The notes under the pieces were generated by a model. That model searched no databases. It was not told where the DNA came from and saw nothing but the letters and a program-made list of their open reading frames with translations. A DNA stretch of 64,000 nt from CAVRXQ01 sp963831155 (GTDB lineage Bacteria; Actinomycetota; Acidimicrobiia; Acidimicrobiales; Bog-793): positions 248,001 through 312,000 of the forward strand of contig CAWHOY010000005.1 in the NCBI GenBank assembly GCA_963831155.1. Reading direction: 5' to 3'. The position numbers and the translations under genes were made by a program. Shown here piece after piece: positions 18,186 through 25,758 of the stretch (its first letter is position 1; the number at the start of each line of letters is the position of its first letter).

Positions 18186-18437
18186 CTAAGTAGTGATCGT
18201 CTCCGACTCTTCGTCGAAAAGGCGCTCTCCGTCGACGAAATCCGAGAGCGCGGCGGACGCGGACTCGATCGCCTGTCGGGCTTCGAGGAGCTCTGGTGTG
18301 AATCCGTGAGTGGCGCAGAGCTCGTCGACCTCGACCGAAGCTTGTGCGAGCGTCTGCGCCAGCGACTCGTCCACGGGCGGACTATGCCGTCTCGTCTGGG
18401 TCCCGACCGCCGTGCCGCCGTCCTCGGATCTGCCCAT
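18186..18437 (-). CDS. Possible small acidic protein, unknown function
   Basis: A reverse-strand frame from ATG 18437 gives an 83-residue acidic, helical protein (SLAQTLAQASVEVDELCATH, then ARQAIESASAALSDFVDGER). A purine-rich AGAAGGGG lies about 7 bases upstream, usable as a ribosome binding site. The frame is open further upstream, but there it overlaps the beginning of uvrB and looks like an antisense shadow. It would be divergent from uvrB. No homologue recognised; the composition is more protein-like than most shadow frames, which is why it is listed, but it may not be expressed. Confidence 0.4.
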   Translation of the reverse strand: MGRSEDGGTAVGTQTRRHSPPVDESLAQTLAQASVEVDELCATHGFTPELLEARQAIESASAALSDFVDGERLFDEESETITT

Positions 18438-18588
18438 TCTGGGCCCCTTCTCGTCCTCGGCGCGCCCGGCGTCGCGGATCGCGCCGTTCGACTCGGAACT
18501 TAGGGGGCGCGCGTTTGCCGCTCCAGGGTCGAAGGACCTCGGCTTTCGCGCTGTCTTTCGTCGCGCAGCGCGTCGATACCCTGGCGCG

Positions 18589-20652
18589 ATGCCGGATTTC
18601 CACGTCGTCTCGGATTTTTCGCCCGCCGGCGACCAGCCGAAGGCGATCGCCGCGCTCGTCGAGTCGCTCAGCGCCGGCAGCCGCTTCCAGACGCTTCTCG
18701 GCACGACCGGCAGCGGCAAAAGCGCGACGATCGCCTGGACGATCGAGCAGGTGAGGCGCCCGACTCTCGTTCTCGCGCCAAACAAATCGCTTGCCGCGCA
18801 GCTCGCCGGGGAGTTCCGTTCGTTCTTCCCCGACAACCGCGTCGAGTACTTCGTCTCCTACTACGACTACTACCAGCCCGAAGCGTACATGCCGGCGACG
18901 GACACGTATATCGAGAAGGACTCCTCGATCAACGACGAGATCGACCGGCTGCGGCACTCGACGACCGCCAGCCTGCTCACGCGGCGCGACGTCATCGTCG
19001 TCGCCTCGGTCTCCGCGATCTACGGCCTCGGCTCGCCCGAGGAGTACGAGGGCAAGCTGCTCGTTCTGCGCCCGGGCGACGTCCACGATCAGAGGGCGAT
19101 GCTCCGCCAGCTCGTCGAGATGCACTACGACCGCAACGACCAGAACCTCGTGCGCGGCCGCTTCCGCGTCCGCGGCGACACATTGGAGATCCACCCCGCC
19201 TACGAGGAGTTCTCCGTACGCATCGAACTCTTCGGCGATGAGGTCGAAAGGATCACGCGCTTTGACGAGCTCACCGGCGAGATCCTCGGCGAACTCAACG
19301 AACTGATCGTCTTTCCCGCCACCCACTACGTCGCGGGCGACGAGAAGATGCGCGCCGCGATCAAGTCGATCGAGGACGAACTGCGGGAACGCCTGCGGGA
19401 ACTCGAGACGCAAGGAAAGCTCCTGGAGGCGCAGCGGCTGAAGATGCGCACCGAACACGACTTGGAGATGCTCGCCGAGGTCGGAACGTGCTCTGGGATC
19501 GAGAACTACAGCCGCCACCTCGACGGGCGCGAGCCGGGCTCACAGCCGTACACGCTGCTCGACTTCTTTCCGAAGGACTGGTTGTTGATCGTCGACGAGA
19601 GCCACGTCACCGTTCCGCAGCTGCACGGCCAGTACTTCGGCGACCGCTCCCGCAAAGAAGTCCTCGTCGAGCACGGCTTCCGGCTTCCCTCGGCGCTCGA
19701 CAACCGCCCACTGCGTTTCGAAGAGCTCGCAGAGCGCATCAACCAGTGCGTCTTCATGTCTGCGACACCGTCCCCGTACGAGATCGAGGTCTCCGACACC
19801 GTCGTCGAACAGATCGTCCGCCCGACCGGTCTCGTCGACCCAGAAGTCGTCGTGAAACCGACGAAGCGACAGATTGACGACTTGATCGCAGAGATCGACA
19901 CGGTCGTGAAACGCGGCGAGCGTGTTCTCGTCACGACGTTGACCAAGAAGATGGCGGAGGACCTCACCGACTATCTCTTGGAGTCCGGCCTGCGCGTCCG
20001 GTACCTGCACTCGAACGTCGAAACGATCGAACGCATCGAGATCGTGCGCGATCTGCGTCTCGGTGAGTTCGACGTTCTTGTCGGCATCAACCTGCTGCGC
20101 GAAGGACTCGACCTTCCCGAGGTTTCACTCGTCGCGATCTTGGATGCTGACAAGGAGGGCTTCCTGCGTTCTTCGACGTCTCTCATCCAGACGATCGGGC
20201 GCGCGGCGCGCAACGTCGCCGGGCGCGTTGTGCTTTATGCGGATGTCATTACCGACTCGATGCGACAGGCGATGGCGGAGACAGAGCGGCGCCGAGAGCT
20301 GCAGCGTGCCTACAACGTCGAGCACGGGATCGATCCTCAGACGATCCGCAAGGCGGTCACCGACCTCGTCGCGCAGTTCCGCGCACAGAGCGGATTCCAA
20401 CCCGACACCGCCCCTGTCCCGTTCGGAGCGGTGTCGGAGCGATCGCGGCGTGCCGGTCGACGTGCGGTGCAACGCGCGGCGGGGGACTTCGTCGAGCACT
20501 CGGCGGAGCTGCCCGCAGTCGAACTCGAACGGTTGATCTCGACTCTGGAGGCGGAGATGCGTCAAGCGGCCGCCGAGCTCCGCTTCGAGTACGCCGCGCG
20601 CCTGCGAGACGAGATCCGCCGACTCAATCGCGAATTGGCGGAGGTCGGTTAA
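18589..20652 (+). CDS. uvrB: Excinuclease ABC subunit B
   Basis: This 687-residue UvrB has the Walker A GTTGSGKSATIAW, the DNA-clamping beta-hairpin segment YFVSYYDYYQPEAY, the motif LIVDESHVT, the helicase-like motif GRAARNVAGRVVLYAD, and a C-terminal UVR domain (EAEMRQAAAELRFEYAARL) that binds UvrC. It verifies lesions handed over by UvrA and loads UvrC in nucleotide-excision repair. The ATG at 18589 (MPDFHVVSDFSPAGDQ) is the family start. uvrA and uvrC lie 32-39 kb downstream in this window, on the far side of a metabolic island. Confidence 0.97.
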   Translation: MPDFHVVSDFSPAGDQPKAIAALVESLSAGSRFQTLLGTTGSGKSATIAWTIEQVRRPTLVLAPNKSLAAQLAGEFRSFFPDNRVEYFVSYYDYYQPEAYMPATDTYIEKDSSINDEIDRLRHSTTASLLTRRDVIVVASVSAIYGLGSPEEYEGKLLVLRPGDVHDQRAMLRQLVEMHYDRNDQNLVRGRFRVRGDTLEIHPAYEEFSVRIELFGDEVERITRFDELTGEILGELNELIVFPATHYVAGDEKMRAAIKSIEDELRERLRELETQGKLLEAQRLKMRTEHDLEMLAEVGTCSGIENYSRHLDGREPGSQPYTLLDFFPKDWLLIVDESHVTVPQLHGQYFGDRSRKEVLVEHGFRLPSALDNRPLRFEELAERINQCVFMSATPSPYEIEVSDTVVEQIVRPTGLVDPEVVVKPTKRQIDDLIAEIDTVVKRGERVLVTTLTKKMAEDLTDYLLESGLRVRYLHSNVETIERIEIVRDLRLGEFDVLVGINLLREGLDLPEVSLVAILDADKEGFLRSSTSLIQTIGRAARNVAGRVVLYADVITDSMRQAMAETERRRELQRAYNVEHGIDPQTIRKAVTDLVAQFRAQSGFQPDTAPVPFGAVSERSRRAGRRAVQRAAGDFVEHSAELPAVELERLISTLEAEMRQAAAELRFEYAARLRDEIRRLNRELAEVG

Positions 20653-20682
20653 CGGCGCGCGCCGACCGTTCTGTTCGTCGAG

Positions 20683-21269
20683 GTGATGGACGTGACCACT
20701 TCGAAGTCAAGCGGCTCGACGAGACAACGTCGGCGAACTTCGCCCAACTCGTTGAGCGGCACAACGGCGTCTGGGACGGATTTTGGTACATGTCCTTTCA
20801 CCCAGAAGGTGTCGGACATCACACGACGGCGGCACAGAATCGCGCGGAAAAAGGAGGCCGTGGCCTACGCCGCCCTCGTGTACGATGGCCCGCGTGCGTC
20901 GGCTGGTGCCAATTCGGACCGCCGGACGAACTTCCACGGATCAAGAATCGGCGCGCCAATGACGAAGGCGCCACCGCGCTCCCAGACTGGCGGATCACAT
21001 GCTTTTCCGTCGACCGGGCTTGTCGCGGCCGTGGGGTAACGGCGGCGGCGCTCGCGGGCGCGTTGGACGAGATCGCTCGCCTCGGCGGGGGGACCGTAGA
21101 GAGCTACCCCGAAGACGTCTCAGACCGTGCGGTAGCGCCATCCTTCTTGCACAACTCGACGGTCACGTTGTTTGAACGGCTCGTTTTCGAGCGAAAAGGG
21201 CGGATCGGGAACCACCGCTGGGTTGTCAGCATCGACGTGCGTTCGCCTCGATCCACGATGCGGAACTAA
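20683..21269 (+). pseudogene. Decayed GNAT-family acetyltransferase
   Basis: Pieces of one acetyltransferase lie in shifting frames. One frame (with no usable start) reads DHFEVKRLDETTSANF and RHNGVWDGFWYMSFHPEGVG up to about 20850. The next frame carries KEAVAYAALVYDGP. The first frame then resumes with ACVGWCQFGPPDELPRI, TCFSVDRACRGRGV (the acetyl-CoA loop) and FLHNSTVTLFERL, stopping at 21269. One extra A in the A-run near 20850 and one missing base near 20890 would restore it. A GTG/ATG start exists at 20683/20686, but in the other frame, so at least one more shift is needed. Either a real pseudogene or several assembly indels. The 150 bp after it lead into the ABC ATPase. Confidence 0.7.
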
Positions 21270-21419
21270 CCGGCAGGATCGGGCCGGATACAGCGCCGCG
21301 CGAGTCATCGCCGGTGCAAAAAAAGAGGCCATATGGTGCCCGACTTTCCCGGTTTGCGTAAGGTGTGGACGGTGCTTGGGGGAGTCGCTTCGAACGGGGC
21401 GGAGCACGAAACGGACGCC

Positions 21420-22481
21420 GTGAGGAACCGTCCGGTCGAAGTGTCATGCCGCAACGTCTGGAAGGTCTTCGGTCGCGGCGGGGAGAAGATTCCGGGCAGC
21501 GAGAAAGCTCAGCTCAGTCGCGCCGAGCTCATGGAACGAGAGGGATGCACCGTCGCCGTCCGCGACGTCTCCTTTGATATCTCCAAAGGCGAAGTCTTCG
21601 TCGTCATGGGACTTTCGGGGAGCGGCAAGTCGACGCTCACCCGTTGCATCACGCGATTGATCGAAGTGACGAGCGGCGACATCGATCTGTGCGGGAACAG
21701 TGTCGTTAAAGCTGACCAAAAGGGTTTGCGCGAGATGCGGAGGACCAAGGTCAGCATGGTCTTCCAACACTTCGCATTGCTCCCGCATCGGAACGTGCTC
21801 GATAACGTCTCGTACGGTCTCGAGATCCGCGGCGTCGACAAGGCTCATCGCCATGAACGTGCCCGTGAGCTCCTCAGTGTCGTCGGTCTCGCAGGCTTGG
21901 ACAGGTCGTATCCGAGTCAGCTGAGCGGCGGCATGCAACAGCGCGTCGGACTCGCCCGTGCGCTCGCCAACGATCCCGAGGTGCTCATTTTCGACGAGGC
22001 CTTTTCGGCGCTCGATCCGCTGATCCGGCGAGGGATGCAAGACGAGCTCGTCCGGCTCCAGCAGCAAATGCACAAGACCGTGATCTTCGTGACACACGAC
22101 CTCGATGAGGCGCTGAAGCTTGGCGACCGCATCGCGATCATGCGTGACGGGGCGTTCGTTCAACTCGGCACTCCCGAAGAGGTCGTCGGCCATCCCGTCG
22201 ACGACTACGTCGCCGCGTTCACACAAGACGTTCCGCGAGCGAAGATCCTCACCGCGGCGTGGGTCATGCGTCCGGTTGTTGCGGGCAAGGTTCCAGAGCG
22301 CGCGGTGCCAGAAACGACGAAGCTCGAAGACGTTCTCGGCTTCCTCGCCGAGCGAGATGAAATTGTCGGTGTCGTCGACTCATCCGGCACGATGGTCGGG
22401 ACCCTTGACCGGGCGACGGTTCTGCAAGCGGTCGCCACCGGACCGCCGCACCCCGACGCGTTGCTCGCAGTTCAAGTCTGA
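21420..22481 (+). CDS. proV: Glycine betaine/proline-type ABC transporter ATP-binding protein
   Basis: This 353-residue ATPase of the ProV/OpuAA class has Walker A GLSGSGKSTLTR, Q-loop VFQHFALLPHRNV, signature LSGGMQQRVGLARAL, Walker B VLIFDEAFSALDP and H-loop FVTHDL. The segment SFDISKGEVFVVMGLSGSGK and the tail (LGFLAERDEIVGVVDSSGTM) match ProV, which carries CBS-like regulatory repeats; here only about one repeat remains. It powers import of quaternary ammonium compounds. The GTG at 21420 has a GGAG about 14 bases upstream; ATG 21333 would add 29 residues. It is followed by the permease (8 bp) and the binding protein, forming a full transporter operon. Confidence 0.9.
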   Translation: MRNRPVEVSCRNVWKVFGRGGEKIPGSEKAQLSRAELMEREGCTVAVRDVSFDISKGEVFVVMGLSGSGKSTLTRCITRLIEVTSGDIDLCGNSVVKADQKGLREMRRTKVSMVFQHFALLPHRNVLDNVSYGLEIRGVDKAHRHERARELLSVVGLAGLDRSYPSQLSGGMQQRVGLARALANDPEVLIFDEAFSALDPLIRRGMQDELVRLQQQMHKTVIFVTHDLDEALKLGDRIAIMRDGAFVQLGTPEEVVGHPVDDYVAAFTQDVPRAKILTAAWVMRPVVAGKVPERAVPETTKLEDVLGFLAERDEIVGVVDSSGTMVGTLDRATVLQAVATGPPHPDALLAVQV

Positions 22482-22489
22482 GGTCAAGC

Positions 22490-24487
22490 GTGGCGCTGGC
22501 GCTTCCACGACGGAGCAGCGTCACCGCGCTGAATTGGCGGCTGGCATTGCGCCACCCCTGGCCCGGCATCGCACTTGCCGGCCTCGGAATGGCGGTGTCC
22601 GCGGCAGCGACGGGCTCGGCTGCTGGCTTTCCAGCGGGCTGGGTTCCCGGGTCGCAAAACGCCTTCACGAGTCTCGACAACTGGATCACGGCACACCAAG
22701 CGAGTGCACCGGTGTTCACCGATTTCGTCACGCCGATCGGAGACGGGCTCGGCCACATCGTGAACGCGCTCGTCAGTGTGTTCACCTTCATCGGCTGGCC
22801 TGGGGTGCTCGCCGTCTTCGTCCTCGCCGCGCTCGGCGCCGGGCGAGCCCGCACCGCCGTGTTCGCCACGATCGTTGTCGCGGGCTTCGGCCTCCTCGGA
22901 CTGTGGGCCGACAGTATGGCGACGCTCGCGTTGATGACCGTCTCGATTCTCGCCGCGCTCGTGATCGGAATTCCCCTCGGCATCGTCGCCGGGCTGTCGG
23001 ACCCGATCGACCGCGTGTTACGTCCGATGCTCGACGCGGCGCAGATGCTGCCGGCGTACGTCTATCTCATCCCCGTTGTGATCCTGCTAGGGATCGGCAA
23101 CCCCGCCGGAGTGATCGCGACAGTGATTTACGCCGCGCCTCCAGTGATCCGACTGACGTCGCTCGGCATTCGCTCGGTCCGATCAGACGTCATGGAAGCC
23201 GGCACCTCGTTCGGATCGACCCGTCGGCAGCTGTTGTCGAAGGTCCAGCTTCCGCTCGCCCTACGGCCGATCCTGCTCGGGATCAACCAAGTGATCATGA
23301 TGGCGCTGTCGATCGTCGTCCTTGCATCGTTGATCGGCTCGGGTGGGCTCGGTGATCCGGTTCTCGCCGCGCTGACCATCCAGAATTTGGGACAGGCGTT
23401 CACGCCCGGTGTCGTGATCGTCGCGATGGCGATGCTGCTCGATCGCATCGTCTCCGCCTACGGCGACCGCATCGGCCACGCCCACGAGGCGCTGCCGACG
23501 CGACCTGGGTTCTTCGAGCAGCACCGCCGTCCGCTGTTGCTGTCGTGCCTCGGCGCCGGCGTCGCGCTCGTGCTCATCACCCACTACGCGCTCGGTGTCG
23601 GGGACTTCCCCCAGAACTGGTCGTTCTCGATCAGCGGGCCAGTGAACACCGGCCTCACTTGGCTCGAGTCGCACCTCTACCACTACTCGGGCGTGCCGGT
23701 CGTCGGCGGCACCGAGAACCTCTCGAACTTCTTGACGCTTTCGATCCTCAACCCGTTCACGAGTTTCTTCAGCGCCATCCCGTGGTGGCTCGCCGTCTTC
23801 GGCACGGGCGCCGCCGGCGTGCTCGTCGGCAACGTGCGCCGCGGCGCGCAGCTGGCGATCTGCCTCGTCGGCGTCGGGCTGCTCGGCGTGTGGGCCGATG
23901 CGGCCTCGACCCTCAGCCAGGTCGTCGTCGCGCTGGGGCTCTGCATGCTCATCGGCTTCCCGATCGGGGTGCTCGCCTACTGGTGGCCGTGGCTCGGCCG
24001 GGCGTTGCGGCCGATGCTCGACACGCTGCAGACGATGCCGGCCTTCGTCTATCTGATCCCGGTCGTCGTGTTCTTCAGCGTCGGGCCGGTCGCCGGCGTC
24101 ATCGCCTCGTTCGTGTACGCGGTCCCAGCGACGATCCGCTTGACGATCCTCGGGTTGCGCGGCGTCCGTCACGACATCATCGAGGCCGGCGAGGCCTTTG
24201 GCTCGACGCGACTGCAGACGCTGTGGAAGGTCGAGCTGCCGGCCGCCCGCCCGGCGATGCTCCTCGCCGTCAACCAGACGATCATGCTCGTGCTCGCCGA
24301 AGTCATCGTGGCCGGGCTCGTCGGCGCTGGCGGTCTCGGATACGACGTCGTCGTCGGTCTCGACCGCGACGAGTTCGGCCTCGGACTCGCCGCCGGTCTC
24401 GGCATCGTCTTGATGGGAATCGTCTTCGACCGCCTCACCCAGGGGGCGGGCCAGGGCGCGGGTGGTGCAGTCGCCGAAGGCGCGTGA
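22490..24487 (+). CDS. proW: Betaine-type ABC transporter permease, two permease domains fused
   Basis: This 665-residue membrane protein contains two complete ProW/OpuAB-type permease domains in tandem. Each has its own cytoplasmic EAA loop: EAGTSFGSTRRQLLSKVQLP in the first half and EAGEAFGSTRLQTLWKVELP in the second. Each is preceded by matching blocks (DAAQMLPAYVYLIPVVILLG versus DTLQTMPAFVYLIPVVVFFS). Normally two copies of one permease form the channel; here one polypeptide can supply both halves. GTG 22490 follows the ATPase by 8 bp. The hydrophobic segments and paired loops are clear, so an intact functional fusion is likely. Confidence 0.92.
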   Translation: MALALPRRSSVTALNWRLALRHPWPGIALAGLGMAVSAAATGSAAGFPAGWVPGSQNAFTSLDNWITAHQASAPVFTDFVTPIGDGLGHIVNALVSVFTFIGWPGVLAVFVLAALGAGRARTAVFATIVVAGFGLLGLWADSMATLALMTVSILAALVIGIPLGIVAGLSDPIDRVLRPMLDAAQMLPAYVYLIPVVILLGIGNPAGVIATVIYAAPPVIRLTSLGIRSVRSDVMEAGTSFGSTRRQLLSKVQLPLALRPILLGINQVIMMALSIVVLASLIGSGGLGDPVLAALTIQNLGQAFTPGVVIVAMAMLLDRIVSAYGDRIGHAHEALPTRPGFFEQHRRPLLLSCLGAGVALVLITHYALGVGDFPQNWSFSISGPVNTGLTWLESHLYHYSGVPVVGGTENLSNFLTLSILNPFTSFFSAIPWWLAVFGTGAAGVLVGNVRRGAQLAICLVGVGLLGVWADAASTLSQVVVALGLCMLIGFPIGVLAYWWPWLGRALRPMLDTLQTMPAFVYLIPVVVFFSVGPVAGVIASFVYAVPATIRLTILGLRGVRHDIIEAGEAFGSTRLQTLWKVELPAARPAMLLAVNQTIMLVLAEVIVAGLVGAGGLGYDVVVGLDRDEFGLGLAAGLGIVLMGIVFDRLTQGAGQGAGGAVAEGA

Positions 24488-24544
24488 GTCGGTCGCGCCC
24501 ATTAGTCCTCGATAACGAAAAAGGGGAAACGAAAGGAGCTACAC

Positions 24545-25558
24545 GTGAGGGGAAAGAAGGGACTGCGGGCTTGGTCCGCAAAGAAAATGCTCGTCGCGTT
24601 GGCGGCGGCGTCGATTGGGATCGCGCTCGGCGGCGTGGCGATCACCTCCGCCTCGGCGGGTTCGAAGCCGACGATCACGTTCGCGACGAACTCGTGGCAG
24701 GGGTCCGATTCGAACAACGTCGTCGCGCAGTACGTCATCGAGAAAGACCTCGGTTATCCGGTCAACTTGCTGACGATCGACGAGATCCCGACGTGGCCGG
24801 CGATGGCGAAGGGCTCGGTCTCCGCGGTGCTTGAGGTCTGGGGTCACCAAAACCTGTTCCAGGAGTACGTGAAGGGCAACCACGAGGTGATCGACGCCGG
24901 TCTCGAGGGCCCGGACGGCAACATCGGCTGGTATGTGCCGACGTATCTGATGAAGGAACACCCCGAGTTGGCGACGTGGAAGGGTCTGGAAAAGGACTGG
25001 AAGCTGTTCGTCACGCCGCAGACGACTCCGAAAGGTCAGTTCCTCGACGGCTCGCCGAGTTACGTGACGTACGACGCGGCAATCATCAGCAAGTTGGGCC
25101 TGGACCTGAAGGTCGTCTACGCCGGGACCGAAGCCTCGCAGCTCGCCGAAGTCGAGCGGATCTACAAGGCGCACGGCGCAGTGCTGTTCTACTGGTACAC
25201 GCCGCAGTACATCAACGCGTTGTACAGCTTCTCCCAGATCGCGCTGCCAACGTTCACCCAAAAGTGTGCGGCGGACGCTGGGGCCAATGATCAGAATTGG
25301 GACTGCTCGTACCCCCCGTACTATCTGTACAAGGCGATGAGCGCGAAGCTGCCGACGCTCGCACCGAAGGTCGCGGACTTCATCAAGCGCTTCAATTGGA
25401 CGTCCGCCGACCAGAATGAGGTCGGCTACGACATCGCGGTGAAGGGCATGAGCCCGAGCGCCGCAGCGGCGCTGTTCGTGAACACCCACAAGACGCTGGT
25501 TCAGTCCTGGCTGAGTGGGCCGTTCACCAAGACGCTGGCGCCGGTTCCGGGGACGTGA
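24545..25558 (+). CDS. proX: Glycine betaine-type ABC transporter substrate-binding protein
   Basis: This 337-residue exported protein has a signal peptide (KKMLVALAAASIGIALGG, cleavage near ASAG) with no lipobox cysteine. The mature domain matches the OpuAC/ProX family: TFATNSWQGSDSNNVVAQYV at the N-terminus, then IPTWPAMAKGSVSAVLEVWG, and FYWYTPQYINALY. The repeated Trp/Tyr residues are suited to an aromatic cage for a quaternary ammonium group. It delivers substrate to the fused permease. GTG 24545 has AAAGGAGC about 5 bases upstream. Likely ligands are glycine betaine, choline or relatives; the context (betaine-oxidation genes next door) favours these over proline. Confidence 0.9.
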   Translation: MRGKKGLRAWSAKKMLVALAAASIGIALGGVAITSASAGSKPTITFATNSWQGSDSNNVVAQYVIEKDLGYPVNLLTIDEIPTWPAMAKGSVSAVLEVWGHQNLFQEYVKGNHEVIDAGLEGPDGNIGWYVPTYLMKEHPELATWKGLEKDWKLFVTPQTTPKGQFLDGSPSYVTYDAAIISKLGLDLKVVYAGTEASQLAEVERIYKAHGAVLFYWYTPQYINALYSFSQIALPTFTQKCAADAGANDQNWDCSYPPYYLYKAMSAKLPTLAPKVADFIKRFNWTSADQNEVGYDIAVKGMSPSAAAALFVNTHKTLVQSWLSGPFTKTLAPVPGT

Positions 25559-25640
25559 TCCTGAGGGAACCTATTCGGAAGTGAAACTCGAAGCGCGTGC
25601 GCGCCACCGTCGTCGATCGGCGACGCGTGGCGTGCACGTC

Positions 25641-25664
25641 GCGTCCATCATGTGGAACTTTCGA
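25641..25664. promoter_or_regulatory. Candidate IclR-type operator upstream of the flavoprotein/ETF operon
   Basis: The segment ending TGTGGAACTTTCGA (25651-25664) matches 13 of 14 bases of the reverse complement of the IclR-mttB intergenic site (TGTGGAACCTTCGA). Both also share TCC 7 bases upstream of the GGA, forming a TCC-N7-GGA inverted repeat. It lies about 95 bp before the dimethylglycine-oxidase-like gene. The 200-bp gap (25559-25758) holds no other clear signal. Confidence 0.5.
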
Positions 25665-25758
25665 ACGATTACGCGTCGACCGCTGCGCACTGTGTTGCTC
25701 AGACGCGAATGAGGCACTATCAGTGAGACTGTTCGCGTCGAGATCCAAAGGATCGTGA

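Noticed and set aside
18480..18588. GTTC-N6-GAAC inverted repeat upstream of uvrB as an SOS box
   Set aside because: Spacing and orientation do not match the GAAC-N4-GTTC LexA box of Gram-positive bacteria.
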